Made by a program: the position numbers and the translations under genes. From assembly GCF_001921865.1 (NCBI RefSeq), contig NZ_MSCT01000009.1:186001-250000 (forward strand): a stretch of DNA of 64,000 nt, read 5' to 3'. This document shows, one piece after another, positions 7,466-17,751 of this stretch. This DNA is from Pseudomonas chlororaphis. Its GTDB lineage: Bacteria; Pseudomonadota; Gammaproteobacteria; Pseudomonadales; Pseudomonadaceae. Below the pieces are notes generated by a model. The model was not told where the DNA came from, searched no databases, and saw nothing but the letters and a program-made list of their open reading frames with translations. The stretch's first letter is position 1, and each line of letters opens with the position of its first letter.

Positions 7466-9094
7466 TCAGACCTTGAACTGGTTCACCAGGCCGTTGAGTT
7501 CCACCGCCAGGCGCGACAGGTCCTGGCTGGCGGCGTTGCTCTGGTTGGCGCCGGCCGAGGTCTGTGTGGCCAGGTCGCGGATGTTCACCAGGTTGCGGTC
7601 CACTTCGCGGGCGACCTGGGCCTGCTCTTCGCTGGCGCTGGCGATCACCAGGTTGCGTTCGTTGATCGCGGTGATGGCCTGGGTGATCTGGTCCAGGGCC
7701 AGGCCCGAGGCGCGGGCGGCTTCCAGGGTCAGGTGGGCGCGCTCGTTGCTGTGACGCATGGCGCTGACCGCGCCTTCGGTGCCTTCCTCGATGGTACCGA
7801 TCATGCTTTCGATTTCCTGGGTCGACTGCTGGGTGCGGTGGGCGAGGGCGCGCACTTCGTCGGCGACCACGGCGAAACCGCGTCCGGCATCGCCGGCCCG
7901 GGCGGCCTCGATGGCGGCGTTGAGGGCCAGCAGGTTGGTCTGTTCGGCGATCGAGCGGATCACTTCCAGCACCTGGCCGATATTGCGCACATCCACCGCC
8001 AGGTGTTCGACCTGTTCGCAGGTGCGGGTCACTTCGTCGGCCAGGTCGCCGATGGAGTCGACGGTGTGTTGCACCTGCTCACGCCCGTGGTGGGCGGTGG
8101 TGTCGGTTTCCCGCGAGGCTTCGGAGGTGCTGACGGCGTTGCGCGCGACTTCTTCCACGGCTGCAGTCATCTCGTTGACCGCGGTGGCGGCCTGCTCCAG
8201 TTCGTTGCTCTGCTGGTGCAGGGTCTTGCTGGAGTCCTCGGTCACCGCATGCAGTTCCTCGGCGGCCGAGGCCAGCTGGCTGGAGGAATCGGCGATCTTC
8301 TGCAGGGTGCTGCGCAGGCTCTCTTGCATGCGTTGCAGGGCCAGCAGCAGGCGCGCCGGCTCATCGTTGCCGGTCACGTGGATGGCATGGCAGAGGTCGC
8401 CGCTGGCGATGGTCTCGGCGACTTCCACAGCCTGGCCCAGCGGCCGCACGATGCTGCGGGTCAGCACCAGGGCCAGGCCGACGGTCAGCACCAGCACCAC
8501 CGCGAGGATCGCCAGCACCAGGCCGACAGCGCTGTGGTACACCTCGTTGCTGCGGGTGGCCGCCGCTTCGCCGCCGTGGGTGTTGACCTCGACCACGGTC
8601 AGCAACTCCTTGAGCATGGCGTCGGCGTTGGTCAGGAAGGAGCCGCCGTCGACAATCGCGATCGCCTCGTCCTTGTGCCCCTGGCGCGCCAGATCGAGGA
8701 CGCGGCGCTGCTCCTGGAGGTACTTGGCCTTGACGTTGAGGTAGCGCGCGTAGGCGGCTTTTTCCTCGGGGGCGATGCTGACTTTTTCGTAGGCCTGCTC
8801 CTGGACCGACAACTGCTCCTCGAGCTGATCGACCCGGTTCAGCAGGGCCTCGACGTCGGCGCTGTCGCGCACCACCAGCAGGCGCAGGGTCAGGGTGCGG
8901 ATCTGGGTACTGCTCAAGGCCATGGCATTGGCCGCGACGATCGAGGGCAGCCAGTTTCTGTCGACCTCCAGCGATTGCTCGTTCATGCGCCGCATTTCCA
9001 GCAGGGAGAACACCCCGAGCGCGACGGCCAGCAAGGCGATCAGGGCAAAACTGAGGCCTGCACGGCGGGAAATATTCATCGATCGTAAAAGCAT
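7466..9094 (-). CDS. Methyl-accepting chemotaxis protein
   Basis: 542 residues, the classic length for this receptor class. There is a membrane segment near residues 10-32, then a periplasmic four-helix-bundle sensor of ~155 residues beginning [16 protein letters not shown] second membrane segment and a HAMP linker ([16 protein letters not shown]) follow. The cytoplasmic coiled coil carries the signalling tip [15 protein letters not shown]. The start at 9094 has an AAGGAA site nine bases upstream. It should feed CheA/CheW at the pole. The 4HB-type sensor suggests a small organic ligand, which cannot be named. Confidence 0.96.
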   Translation of the reverse strand: MLLRSMNISRRAGLSFALIALLAVALGVFSLLEMRRMNEQSLEVDRNWLPSIVAANAMALSSTQIRTLTLRLLVVRDSADVEALLNRVDQLEEQLSVQEQAYEKVSIAPEEKAAYARYLNVKAKYLQEQRRVLDLARQGHKDEAIAIVDGGSFLTNADAMLKELLTVVEVNTHGGEAAATRSNEVYHSAVGLVLAILAVVLVLTVGLALVLTRSIVRPLGQAVEVAETIASGDLCHAIHVTGNDEPARLLLALQRMQESLRSTLQKIADSSSQLASAAEELHAVTEDSSKTLHQQSNELEQAATAVNEMTAAVEEVARNAVSTSEASRETDTTAHHGREQVQHTVDSIGDLADEVTRTCEQVEHLAVDVRNIGQVLEVIRSIAEQTNLLALNAAIEAARAGDAGRGFAVVADEVRALAHRTQQSTQEIESMIGTIEEGTEGAVSAMRHSNERAHLTLEAARASGLALDQITQAITAINERNLVIASASEEQAQVAREVDRNLVNIRDLATQTSAGANQSNAASQDLSRLAVELNGLVNQFKV

Positions 9095-9346
9095 GGCGGT
9101 GTTCCTTGTGGCGGCAAAAGGCACAACCTGCACCGCATCGGGCAGGTTCGCAGCAGAGCGGCGCGCTGCGGAATGGCTCCGGGGCGCCGTCGGTTCTTGC
9201 AGGCAAGGCAGGCGGGAGGCGCATCGAGGCGCCTTCTTTATGGGCGTTTCCGGGGGGACGAGGCGGCACGGGCCCTGCCGGAAAGGTGGCGATGATATCA
9301 CAGTGATGTCTCTGTTTTGGCCGAAACCGCCTCTCGCCGAGCGACG

Positions 9347-9376
9347 AAAACAGGCGAGCCATGGCTCGCCTGTTTT
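9347..9376. terminator. Perfect bidirectional intrinsic terminator
   Basis: AAAACAGGCGAGCC and GGCTCGCCTGTTTT form a perfect 30-bp palindrome with an A run on one side and a T run (to 9377) on the other. It lies 30 bases after the stop of the minus-strand gene ending at 9407 and upstream of the chemoreceptor. It should end that transcript and insulate the chemoreceptor promoter. Confidence 0.85.
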
Positions 9377-9406
9377 TCCGGGGAGGAAGCGGGTGGGCTT
9401 GGTCAA

Positions 9407-10099
9407 TCAGTCCAGGAGCGAGACGTAGCTCTTGACGTCGAAGCGGCTGTTTCTATTGAACGACAACCAATTGGAGAGGCTGCACAGGAACGCGAAAATG
9501 GCGCTGTCGCCGGTGGCTTCATAGTTTCCCGAGGGTTCGAAACTGAAAAAGTAAGCGGGATCGAGGCACAGGATGCCGGTGGGGTAATTCTGGCCTTTCC
9601 CTCTGCACTCTTCGAACAGCCACTTGGCAATGGTGTCCGGCTGCGCACCCTGGAAGGCGATGATGTAGGACGGGACCAGGTATTCGTTGTGGTGGATGGA
9701 TTCTTTTTGCGACTTCTTCCGCTGCAACTGCTGGACCGCATCGCTTTGCGCGAATGCCTCGACCTTCTGCTTGCGCAGGTCGGACTTCACTTCGATGGCC
9801 GCCGCCACGGTATCGGCGAAGTAGAGACGTTGCTTGCCGGAGGTGATGGGCAGGCTGAAGCTCTGCTCGCACTCGAGCACGATATCTACCTGGCCCGAGG
9901 TCTTGCCGTAGCAGTCCATGATCACTCCGGACCCGTAGCGCACGTTCTGCGGCAGCACGCGAGCCAGCAGGCTTTCGATGATCAGTTCGCGTTCGTTGCC
10001 CATGACCGTCGAAGGGTATTTCTGCGATTGCTTGTGCCCCAGCATCAGGCTTTCTCTCAACGTCTCGATACTGTTCAGCAGCAGGTCTTTGCCTGACAT
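9407..10099 (-). CDS. DUF6602-like protein with a PD-(D/E)XK-type nuclease signature
   Basis: 230 residues with no signal or membrane segment. The middle carries SGQVDIVLE followed ~30 residues later by AAIEVKSDLRKQ, the spaced Asp...Glu-x-Lys pattern of PD-(D/E)XK folds. NERELIIESLLARVLP near the N-terminus is typical of the DUF6602 group. These features suggest nucleic-acid binding or cleavage, but no restriction, toxin or repair partner is adjacent. The gene stands alone, followed by a strong terminator and preceded by 142 bases. The function is unknown; the family assignment is from memory of the motif. Confidence 0.75.
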   Translation of the reverse strand: MSGKDLLLNSIETLRESLMLGHKQSQKYPSTVMGNERELIIESLLARVLPQNVRYGSGVIMDCYGKTSGQVDIVLECEQSFSLPITSGKQRLYFADTVAAAIEVKSDLRKQKVEAFAQSDAVQQLQRKKSQKESIHHNEYLVPSYIIAFQGAQPDTIAKWLFEECRGKGQNYPTGILCLDPAYFFSFEPSGNYEATGDSAIFAFLCSLSNWLSFNRNSRFDVKSYVSLLD

Positions 10100-10241
10100 G
10101 ATTCACTCCTTGAAATTTCGATGGGCTGGCTACCCCGCTAGAAGCCGGGGCCGTCTGACAGTAAGAAAGCAGGGATGGGGTGTAAAGGCATTTGTCGAAC
10201 GGAGCTGCCCACCGAAGATGGCCGCCTCTTGAGGTCCGCCC

Positions 10242-11687
10242 CTAGCCGTGCTGGATCCCCGCCCGCTTGAGCAACTGCTTGCAACGCTCGGACAGGTGCG
10301 TTACCCGCAGGTGCTTGCCGGCCTTGGCGTAGCGTTCGCGCAGGGTTTTCAGGGCGGCGATGGCCGAGTAGTCGACGAAGCTCAAGTGCTGGCAGTCGAG
10401 GGTGACCTGGGCCGGGTCACCCGCGGGGTCGAAGTGGTTGAGAAAGGACGTGGTCGAGGCGAAGAACAGCGTGCCGTGGACCCGGTACAGCTTGCTGCCG
10501 TCGGCCTCCTGGTGGCTGTCGGCGTACAGCTCGCGCGAATGTTGCCAGGCGAAGTTCAGGGCGGCGATGACGATGCCGCACAGCACCGCGGTGGCGAGGT
10601 CGGTGAACACGGTAATGGCGGTGACCGCGACGATCACCAGCATGTCGTTGAGCGGCACTTTGTGCAGCACCCGCAGCGAGCCCCAGGCGAAGGTCTGCTG
10701 GGACACCACGAACATCACCCCGACCAGCGCCGCCAGCGGGATGCGTTCGATCAAGGGCGAGAGGAACAGCACGAACAGTAGGATCATCACGCCCGCGACC
10801 ACGCCCGACAACCGGCCGCGGCCGCCGGAACTGAGGTTGATCACGGTCTGGCCGATCATCGCGCAACCGCCCATGCCGCCGAACAGGCCGGAGACGATAT
10901 TCGCCGCCCCCAGGGCCACGCACTCGCGGTCCGGCGCGCCGCGGCTCTCGGTGAATTCGTCGGTGAGGTTGAGGGTCAGCAGGGTTTCCAGCAGGCCGAC
11001 CATGGCCATCAGGAAGGCGTAGGGGGCGATGATGCCGAGGGTGTCCAGGTTCCAGGCAATGTCCGGCAGGACGAACTGCGGCAGGCCGCCGGCGATGTGC
11101 GCCATGTCGCCCAGGGTGCGGGTCGGCAGGCCCAGCAGGTAGACCAGCAGGCCGACCCCGAGGATCGCCGCCAGCGCCGGCGGCACCGCGCGGCTCAGGC
11201 GCGGCAGCAGGTAGACGATGGCCATGGTCAGCGCCACCAGCCCCAGCATCAGCCACAAGGCCATGCCGCCGAGCCAGCGTTCACCGGTCTTGAAGTGCTC
11301 CAGTTGGGCCAGGGCGATGATGATCGCCAGGCCGTTGACGAAACCGAGCATCACTGGATACGGCACGATCCGCACCAGCTTGCCCAGGCGCAGCAGGCCG
11401 AAGGCGATCATGATCAGCCCGCCCAGCAGCACCGTGGCCAGCAGGTACTGCACGCCGTGCTGCACCACCAGCGCGACGATCACCACCGCCATCGACCCGG
11501 CGGCGCCGGAAATCATCCCCGGGCGGCCGCCGAACAGCGCGGTCAGGGTGCAGAGGATGAAAGCCCCGTACAGGCCCATCAGCGGGTTGAGGTGGGCGAC
11601 CAGGGCGAAGGCGATGCACTCGGGCACCAGCGCGAACGAGGTGGTGAGGCCGGCCAGGATGTCGGCGCGAAGGCGAGCGGGTTTCAT
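10242..11687 (-). CDS. SulP-family anion transporter with C-terminal STAS domain
   Basis: The 481-residue protein has the SulP signature early (DILAGLTTSFALVPECIAFALV), about 12 hydrophobic segments, and a cytoplasmic STAS tail from ~390 (LYRVHGTLFFASTTSFL, VTLDCQHLSFVDYSAIAAL). SulP proteins carry sulfate, bicarbonate or dicarboxylates across the inner membrane. The motif ESRGAPDRECVALGAANIVSGLFGG fits the family. There is no sulfate-assimilation neighbour, so the substrate is open. It is divergent from the SCO/PCuAC copper operon across 288 bases with no further gene. Confidence 0.93.
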   Translation of the reverse strand: MKPARLRADILAGLTTSFALVPECIAFALVAHLNPLMGLYGAFILCTLTALFGGRPGMISGAAGSMAVVIVALVVQHGVQYLLATVLLGGLIMIAFGLLRLGKLVRIVPYPVMLGFVNGLAIIIALAQLEHFKTGERWLGGMALWLMLGLVALTMAIVYLLPRLSRAVPPALAAILGVGLLVYLLGLPTRTLGDMAHIAGGLPQFVLPDIAWNLDTLGIIAPYAFLMAMVGLLETLLTLNLTDEFTESRGAPDRECVALGAANIVSGLFGGMGGCAMIGQTVINLSSGGRGRLSGVVAGVMILLFVLFLSPLIERIPLAALVGVMFVVSQQTFAWGSLRVLHKVPLNDMLVIVAVTAITVFTDLATAVLCGIVIAALNFAWQHSRELYADSHQEADGSKLYRVHGTLFFASTTSFLNHFDPAGDPAQVTLDCQHLSFVDYSAIAALKTLRERYAKAGKHLRVTHLSERCKQLLKRAGIQHG

Positions 11688-11975
11688 GGATTACCTGAGA
11701 GGACGGCCAGCGGCGGCCGGGGATTGCGGGGAAGGCGCGAATGTTACGGAATAACGGCTGTGGCGGCCACCCGGACGGGTTTTGCGGGGGCGAAGGCGGC
11801 AAGGAATGGAGTGAGGGCAGGGCGCGGCGAATCGTCGCAGTGCCCCGGTTTACACACAACCTGTCATCCATTAGGCAGGAATCGCGGCACCTCGTTTTGC
11901 TAACATGCGCCGCTTTACGGACGATTCGCCTGGCGGTTCGTCTGGACTTTCGGCTCCTGAAAAGGGCGGTAGCGA

Positions 11976-12581
11976 ATGAGTGTTTTGTTGAGTCGCCGCA
12001 AGGTGATTGCAGGTATGGGGTTGCTCGGTCTCGGTGTCCTGGCCGGTTGCGATCCCCGGGGCAAGCTGTCGTTCAAATACGGCAAGGACCTGAGCGACAA
12101 GATCATGGGACGTACCTTCAAGTTGAAGGACACCGAGGGCAACGTCAGGACGCTGTCGAGCTTTAGCGGCCTGATGCCGATGGTGTTCTTCGGCTTTACC
12201 CAGTGCCCGGCGATCTGCCCCACGACGCTGGCGCGCGCGGCGCAGGCCAAGAAGCTGATGGGCCGCGACGGCGAGCGCCTGCAGGTGATCTTCATCACCC
12301 TGGACCCCGAGCGCGATACCCCGGCCGTGCTCGACGCCTACGTCAAGGCCTTCGACCCGACGTTCGTCGCGCTCTACGGCACCCTGGAGGAAACCGCGGC
12401 CACGGCCAAGGAATTCGACGTGTTCTACGAGAAGATCCCCAGCGGCTCGACCTACACCCTGTCCCACACCGCCACCAGTTTCGTCTACGACTCCCGGGGC
12501 ACGCTGCGCCTGGGGTTGTCCCAATCGCTTACCGCGCAAGAGTGCGCGGAAGACCTGCTCACCGTCATGGAGGTTTGCTGA
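11976..12581 (+). CDS. SCO1/SenC-family copper chaperone lipoprotein
   Basis: 201 residues. The N-terminus ends in a lipobox, VLAGC with Cys25, so the protein is probably anchored to a membrane facing the periplasm. The thioredoxin-like domain holds the Cys77-x3-Cys81 copper site (QCPAICPTT) and the distal His164 (LSHTAT), so all three copper ligands of SCO proteins are present. SCO proteins deliver copper to cytochrome oxidase subunit II or act as thiol reductants for that site. The stop overlaps the start of the PCuAC gene by one base. Confidence 0.95.
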   Translation: MSVLLSRRKVIAGMGLLGLGVLAGCDPRGKLSFKYGKDLSDKIMGRTFKLKDTEGNVRTLSSFSGLMPMVFFGFTQCPAICPTTLARAAQAKKLMGRDGERLQVIFITLDPERDTPAVLDAYVKAFDPTFVALYGTLEETAATAKEFDVFYEKIPSGSTYTLSHTATSFVYDSRGTLRLGLSQSLTAQECAEDLLTVMEVC

Positions 12582-13072
12582 TGAACCCGTTTTGCACTAA
12601 CCGCGTTATCGCCCGCCGCGCCAAGGGCCTGCTGCTGGGCCTGTCCCTGCTGGGGCTGGCCGGCCAGGCCGCGGCCCAGACCCAGGTGAGCGACGCCTGG
12701 GTGCGCGCCACCGTCGTCGGGCAACAGGCCACCGGGGCCTTCATGACCCTGACCGCCAGCGAAGACAGCAAGCTGCTCGGCGTCGAGTCGCCGGCGGCCA
12801 AGATCGTGCAGATCCACCAGTCGACCATGCACAACGATGTGATGAGCATGCGCCCGGCGGACTTCGTCGCGCTGCCGGCCGGCAAGGCCGTGGCCCTGGA
12901 CCCCCACGGCTATCACGTGATGCTGATCGACCTGGTGGCCCAGGTGAAGGAAGGCGACAAGGTGCCGCTGACCCTGACCGTGGAAAACGCCAAGGGCGAG
13001 AAGGAGTCGATCAAGGTCGAGGCCCAGGCGCGCGCGCTGAACATGGGCGATCACAGCATGATGCAACACTGA
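12581..13072 (+). CDS. Periplasmic copper chaperone PCu(A)C
   Basis: 163 residues with a Sec signal (LLLGLSLLGLAGQAAAQ). The mature domain shows the family pattern of His and Met ligands: QIHQSTMHNDVMSMRP, then PHGYHVML. PCuAC hands copper to SCO proteins or directly to cytochrome oxidase. The overlapping TGATG with the SCO gene implies translational coupling. A His/Met tail (MGDHSMMQH) may add a second copper site. Confidence 0.95.
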   Translation: MNPFCTNRVIARRAKGLLLGLSLLGLAGQAAAQTQVSDAWVRATVVGQQATGAFMTLTASEDSKLLGVESPAAKIVQIHQSTMHNDVMSMRPADFVALPAGKAVALDPHGYHVMLIDLVAQVKEGDKVPLTLTVENAKGEKESIKVEAQARALNMGDHSMMQH

Positions 13073-13089
13073 TGTCGCGCGGCTGAGGC

Positions 13090-13284
13090 ATGGCCAAGGA
13101 CATTGAAAACCCCTGCATTGCCGTCTGCCAGTTGAGCGGCGACCTGTGCCTGAGTTGCGGGCGCAGCAAGGACGACATCCGCCAATGGAAGCGCATGAAG
13201 CGCCCGGAAAAAATGGCGGCGGTGCAGCGCGCCAGCCAACGCCTCAAGGCGTTGCGCAAGAAGGCCGGCGGCGCCAGCCGCTAG
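13090..13284 (+). CDS. DUF1289 small cysteine protein
   Basis: 64 residues with ENPCIAVCQL and CLSCGRS, the four-cysteine pattern of DUF1289, followed by a basic helical tail. It probably binds zinc or an iron-sulfur cluster; the role is unknown. It starts 17 bases after the PCuAC gene and ends the copper operon. Confidence 0.88.
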   Translation: MAKDIENPCIAVCQLSGDLCLSCGRSKDDIRQWKRMKRPEKMAAVQRASQRLKALRKKAGGASR

Positions 13285-13293
13285 CCTTGCCCC

Positions 13294-13314
13294 GCCGGCG
13301 TTCCCCGCGCCGGC
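13294..13314. terminator. Hairpin between convergent DUF1289 and dsdC
   Basis: GCCGGCG and CGCCGGC form a perfect 7-bp stem around a 7-base loop in the 31-base gap between two convergent genes. It lacks a T run and could act on both strands. Confidence 0.4.
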
Positions 13315-13315
13315 T

Positions 13316-14263
13316 TCAGGCGTGCGGCGTGTGCGCCGCGCATTCTCGCAACCACTCGATACAGGCCGACACCCGTCGCGGCAGGACGTCGAGTGCTGGG
13401 TGGACGATGTAGTAAGCGTATTCGCCGCTACGGGCAAACCCGTTAAACGGTAGCACCAGCCGGCCTTGCCCGAGGGCCTCGCTGACCAGGTGCTCGCGGC
13501 CGATCGCCACGCCGGCATGGTGGATGGCGGCGGTGACGCAAAGGTCCGAGCGGTCGAAGGTCAGCCCGCGTTTCGGCAGGGCCAGGCCTTCGCCCTGCTG
13601 GCGCAGCCACAAGGCCCATTCGGAATCGAAGGCGGCATGCTCCCAGGCCAGCGAGTCATGCAGCAGGGTGCAGTGCTCCAACTGCGCGACGGCGCCGTAC
13701 AGCCCGTGACGCTCGGCGTATTGCGGGCTGCACACCGGGGCGACCCGTTCCTGCATCAGCCGGTGCGCGCTCAGCCCATGGAATTCGCCGGTGCCGTAGT
13801 ACAGCGCCAGGTCGATCTGCCGGCTGCGGAAGTCGATGCGGTCGTTGCCCACGCGCAGGTCCAGCTTGACCCCCGGAAAGCGCTGGCCGAACTCGGCCAG
13901 GCGCGGCACCAGCCAGGCATGGGCGATGGACGGGTGGGCGTACAGGGTTAGCGGTCCGGCCAGATCGGCATCGAGGGGCTGGGCCAGGACTTCGGACAGA
14001 TCGCCCAGGGTCTGCTGGAGGATCGCGAAGATGCGCTCGCCGGCTTCGGTCAACTGCACCCGGCGGGTCAGCCGTTGAAACAGCTGGATCGACAACTCCG
14101 CCTCCAGCCGCGCGATGCGATGGCTGACCGCACTGGCGGTCAGGCACAACTCGTCGGCGGCCTTGCTGAAACTCAGGTGGCGGGCCGCGACCTGGAAGGT
14201 GAACAGGTTCGAGAACTGGCTGCCGTTGAGTTTGGCGGCCAGTCGGGGCGGTAGGTTGTACAA
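13316..14263 (-). CDS. dsdC: LysR-type activator of D-serine catabolism
   Basis: 315 residues. Residues ~18-80 are a LysR winged helix (FQVAARHLSFSKAADELCLT, SAVSHRIARLE), followed by a periplasmic-binding-fold effector domain. The N-terminus NGSQFSNLFTFQVAARHLSF is characteristic of DsdC. It is the last gene of a dsdX-dsdA-dsdC unit, 24 bases after dsdA, and should activate that unit in response to D-serine. In E. coli dsdC is divergent from dsdXA; here it is co-directional. Confidence 0.9.
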   Translation of the reverse strand: MYNLPPRLAAKLNGSQFSNLFTFQVAARHLSFSKAADELCLTASAVSHRIARLEAELSIQLFQRLTRRVQLTEAGERIFAILQQTLGDLSEVLAQPLDADLAGPLTLYAHPSIAHAWLVPRLAEFGQRFPGVKLDLRVGNDRIDFRSRQIDLALYYGTGEFHGLSAHRLMQERVAPVCSPQYAERHGLYGAVAQLEHCTLLHDSLAWEHAAFDSEWALWLRQQGEGLALPKRGLTFDRSDLCVTAAIHHAGVAIGREHLVSEALGQGRLVLPFNGFARSGEYAYYIVHPALDVLPRRVSACIEWLRECAAHTPHA

Positions 14264-14287
14264 GCCGGCGGTGCTCCTGTCGGTGGG

Positions 14288-15640
14288 TTATGAGCCTTGC
14301 AGCACCCGCGCGCCCTGGTCCAGATAGGCCTGCATCTCGGCTTGCGGGACCATGCTGCCGCCGGTGGCCCAGACCAGGTGGGTGGCCCGCTCGTAAGCCT
14401 GGGCGTCCATGCCGCTGCGTTGCAGGTACTGCTCGCGGTGCGCCCGCACCCGGGCGATGCCCGGCACGCCGGCCACGGCCGAGGGTTCCAGGTGCAACCG
14501 CTGGTGCTGCGCCATCAGCCAGACCAGGGCATGCAGCTCGTCGTCGCTGACGGTGTAGTAGCCCTCGACCAGCCGCTGCATGGCCCGGCCGACGAACCCC
14601 GAGGCGCGCCCCACGGCCAGGCCGTCGGCGGCGGTGAGGTTGTCGATGCCGAAGTCCTGCACCGAGACCGCGTCGTGCAGCCCGGTATGCACCCCCAGCA
14701 GCATGCACGGCGAATGGGTGGGCTCGGCAAATATACAGTGAACGGCGTCGCCGAACGCCAGCTTCAAGCCGAAGGCCACGCCGCCGGGGCCGCCGCCGAC
14801 GCCGCAGGGCAGGTAGACGAACAGCGGGTGCTCGGTATCGACCCGGACCCCGGCCTCGGCCAATTGCTGGCTCAGCCGTTCGGCCGCCACGGCATAGCCG
14901 AGGAACAGGTCGGTGGAGTTCTCGTCGTCGACGAAATGGCAGGCGGGGTCGGCGCTGGCCTGCTGGCGCCCCTGGGCCACGGCGAGGCTGTAGTCGCTGG
15001 CGTATTCCATGACGCTGACGCCGTGGGCGCGCAGCTTGTCCTTCTTCCATTGGCGGGCGTCGGCGGACATGTGCACCGTGACCTGGAACCCCAGCCGGGC
15101 GCCCATCAGGCCGATGGACAGGCCGAGGTTGCCGGTGGAGCCCACGGCTATCCGGTACTGGCCGAAGAACGCCCGGGCCGCGGGCGAATCGAGCGCGCTG
15201 TAGTCCTGGTCCTGGCGCAGCAGGCCAGCGTCCAGGGCCAGGCGTTCGGCGTGCTTGAGCACCTCGTAGATACCGCCGCGGGCCTTGACCGAACCGGAGA
15301 TCGGCAGGCGGCTGTCCTGCTTGATCCACAGCGCGCCGGGCAGGGCCTGGCCGTAGCGGCGCGCCAGCACGGCCTGCAGGGCCGGCAGCGGCTGGATCGG
15401 CGATTCGAGAATGCCGCCCGTGGCCTGGGTCTCCGGGAAGGCCGAGCGAAAATACGCGGCGAAGCGTTCCAGGCGCGCGCTGGCGTCGGCCACGTCGGCG
15501 GCCGTCAGGGCCAGGTCGCCCAGGCCTTCGGCCAGCGGCGCACGGGTGGGGGTGAACCAGGTGGTTTCGCGCAACGCTATCAGCGCTTCGAGCAGCGGGT
15601 AGCGTTGGGTCCAGGTGGCGAGTGTCTGGCCGGCGATCAT
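14288..15640 (-). CDS. dsdA: D-serine dehydratase (ammonia-lyase)
   Basis: 450 residues, close to the ~440 of E. coli DsdA. It is a fold-type II PLP enzyme; the PLP lysine is in [13 protein letters not shown], the phosphate-binding loop is [11 protein letters not shown], and a conserved [14 protein letters not shown] follows. It converts D-serine to pyruvate and ammonia in the cytosol. The start at 15640 ([10 protein letters not shown]) has AGGAAG seven bases upstream; the ATG 14 codons further up lies inside dsdX. The neighbours, a GntP-type permease and DsdC, confirm the assignment. Confidence 0.94.
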   Translation of the reverse strand: MIAGQTLATWTQRYPLLEALIALRETTWFTPTRAPLAEGLGDLALTAADVADASARLERFAAYFRSAFPETQATGGILESPIQPLPALQAVLARRYGQALPGALWIKQDSRLPISGSVKARGGIYEVLKHAERLALDAGLLRQDQDYSALDSPAARAFFGQYRIAVGSTGNLGLSIGLMGARLGFQVTVHMSADARQWKKDKLRAHGVSVMEYASDYSLAVAQGRQQASADPACHFVDDENSTDLFLGYAVAAERLSQQLAEAGVRVDTEHPLFVYLPCGVGGGPGGVAFGLKLAFGDAVHCIFAEPTHSPCMLLGVHTGLHDAVSVQDFGIDNLTAADGLAVGRASGFVGRAMQRLVEGYYTVSDDELHALVWLMAQHQRLHLEPSAVAGVPGIARVRAHREQYLQRSGMDAQAYERATHLVWATGGSMVPQAEMQAYLDQGARVLQGS

Positions 15641-15665
15641 GGGGAAGCTTCCTGTGGCAAAGGGG

Positions 15666-17006
15666 TTAGACGAAACGGGCAAGGCCCAGGGTCAGCAGCA
15701 AGGCCACCACCGAGGCCAGCACGGTGGCGCTGGTGAAGGTCTTGAGGGCGTCGGCCAGGGACACGCCGAGGTATTCCTTGACCACCCAGAACGCCGAGTC
15801 GGTGACGTGGGTCCAGCCGATGGCCCCGGCTCCGATGGCGACCACGATGATCTCCTTGCTGTAGCCGGAGTCGACGCCCAGGGTCGGCAGGACGATGGCC
15901 GCGGCGCTCATCATGGCCACGGTCGCCGAACCCACGGCGAAGTGCATCAGGCCCGCCACCAGCCAGGCCAGCAGCACCGGGTTGATGTCCAACCGGGTTA
16001 GCGAGTCGGCCAGGACCTGGCCCACGCCGCTGTCGATGAGGATGCCGTTGAAGGCCCCGCCGGCGCCGATGATCAGCAGGATGCTGGCCAGCGGCGGCAG
16101 GCTTTTCTGGGTGTGCGCCAGCAGGTCCGGCATGCGCAGGCCGTGGCGCAGGCCCAGGGACCAGTAGGCGAAGACCACCGCCAGCACCAGCGCCACCAGC
16201 GGGTTGCCGAAGAACCCCAGCAACCCGGCCAGGGCCGAACCGGCGGGCAGGGTGCTGGCGAAGGTCTTGCCGACCATCAGCACCAGCGGCAGAAGGATAG
16301 CCAGCAGGGTCAGCCAGAAGCCCGGCAACGGTCGCTCGCCGCGGGCCTGGCTGCGCTCTTCGAGGAACAGCGCCTGGGCGGGGCTGGCGTCGCGGCGGGC
16401 CACCAGGCGAATCCACAGCGGCCCGGCGACGATGGCGGTCGGCAGCCCGACGATCAGGCCGTAGACAATCACCTTGCCGACGTCGGCTCCCAGCAAGTGG
16501 GTAATGGCCATGGCCGCCGGGTGCGGCGGCAGCATGCAGTGCACGCACATCAGTGACACCGCCAGCGGCACGCCGAGGTACAGCAGGTTGAGCCGGGTGG
16601 CCTTGGCCACCACGTACACCAGCGGGATCAGCAGGATGTAACCGACCTCGAAGAACACCGGGATGCCGGCGATGAAACCCACCAGCATCATCACCCAGGA
16701 CGCGCGCTGCTCGCCCAGGGCGTCGAGCAGGGTACGGGCGATGCGCTCGGCGCCGCCCGATTCCTCGAGCATCTTGCCCAGGATGCTGCCCAGCCCGATG
16801 ATCGCGGCGAGAAACCCCAGGGTATCGCCCAGGCCTTTCTGGAACGAATCGAGCATGCCGTCCAGGGGCATGCCCGACCCTATCCCGACCACGCCGCACG
16901 CGGCGATCAGCGCCAGGAAGGCATGCACCCTGAACCGGACAATCAGCACCACGATCATCACGATCGCGGCGAACAACACCCACAGCAACGCGCCATTGCC
17001 TTGCAT
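15666..17006 (-). CDS. dsdX: D-serine/gluconate-type permease (GntP family)
   Basis: 446 residues with about 12 hydrophobic segments and the GntP-family blocks [34 protein letters not shown] and PPHPAAMAI. It is an inner-membrane H+ symporter family used for gluconate or D-serine. Being first in an operon with D-serine dehydratase and its activator, it is best called DsdX. Start 17006 has a GAGGG site eight bases upstream. Confidence 0.92.
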   Translation of the reverse strand: MQGNGALLWVLFAAIVMIVVLIVRFRVHAFLALIAACGVVGIGSGMPLDGMLDSFQKGLGDTLGFLAAIIGLGSILGKMLEESGGAERIARTLLDALGEQRASWVMMLVGFIAGIPVFFEVGYILLIPLVYVVAKATRLNLLYLGVPLAVSLMCVHCMLPPHPAAMAITHLLGADVGKVIVYGLIVGLPTAIVAGPLWIRLVARRDASPAQALFLEERSQARGERPLPGFWLTLLAILLPLVLMVGKTFASTLPAGSALAGLLGFFGNPLVALVLAVVFAYWSLGLRHGLRMPDLLAHTQKSLPPLASILLIIGAGGAFNGILIDSGVGQVLADSLTRLDINPVLLAWLVAGLMHFAVGSATVAMMSAAAIVLPTLGVDSGYSKEIIVVAIGAGAIGWTHVTDSAFWVVKEYLGVSLADALKTFTSATVLASVVALLLTLGLARFV

Positions 17007-17212
17007 CGGCCAACCCTCTTATTGATTTTGTACGGGGCCCGTAACGGGGCTTCGCGGGGCGAGAGTTAACTATCGGCGGCGCGGGGCTGACAAAAGATCA
17101 TTGGTCAGCAGACGGGTGATGCTGGGTCAGCTGTGCAGGAGAGGGGGCAGGCGTATTCGGCAGTGCATGCATGGCGGCCCAAGGTCGCCATGCACAGGCA
17201 ACAGAGGGCGGC

Positions 17213-17617
17213 TCAGTCGCCGGCGGCTTGTGGCAGCCGGGCGATCACCTTGATCTCGAAATCGAAACCGTACAGCCAGGTCACGCCGACGGCGGTCAGG
17301 GTCGGGTGCGGCGCCTGCCCCCAGAACTCCGGCACCACCTTCCAGATGGTTTCGAACTTCGCCTCGGGGTCGACGATGAAGACGGTGACGTCGACCACGT
17401 CGTCGAAGCTGCTGCCGGCCGCTGCCAGGATCGCGTTCAGGTTGTTGAAGGCCAGCCGCACCTGGGCTTCGAGGTCCGGTTCGGGGGAGCCGTCCGCGGT
17501 GCTGCCGACCTGCCCGGAGACGAACAGGAAGCCATTGGAACGGATGGCCGGCGAGTAGCGGTTACGCTCGTAAAGGGCTTGGCGGCCGGGTGGGAAAACC
17601 ACATTGCGCTGGGTCAT
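17213..17617 (-). CDS. RidA-family protein
   Basis: 134 residues from an ATG preceded by GGAGG at six bases; a longer frame to 17770 has no such site and overlaps the divergent gene. The fold signature is visible (SNGFLFVSGQVG, AFNNLNAILAAAGSSFDDVVDVTVFI). RidA proteins hydrolyse reactive enamine/imine intermediates made by PLP enzymes such as D-serine dehydratase, which lies just upstream on the same strand, but this gene has its own regulator and sits 206 bases away. The C-terminal part lacks the usual canonical ending, so it may belong to an Rid subfamily with another substrate. Confidence 0.88.
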   Translation of the reverse strand: MTQRNVVFPPGRQALYERNRYSPAIRSNGFLFVSGQVGSTADGSPEPDLEAQVRLAFNNLNAILAAAGSSFDDVVDVTVFIVDPEAKFETIWKVVPEFWGQAPHPTLTAVGVTWLYGFDFEIKVIARLPQAAGD

Positions 17618-17751
17618 GTATTGCCTCCATCGAGAGGGTCGGGATCGACCTGGAATGAACGATGAAACGCACTCTAGGCACTTGCGCGCGGCCGATAAAC
17701 CAGCAACCGTAGCCATCACTGTTTGTAGAATCCAAACAATCCGAGGTCGAA

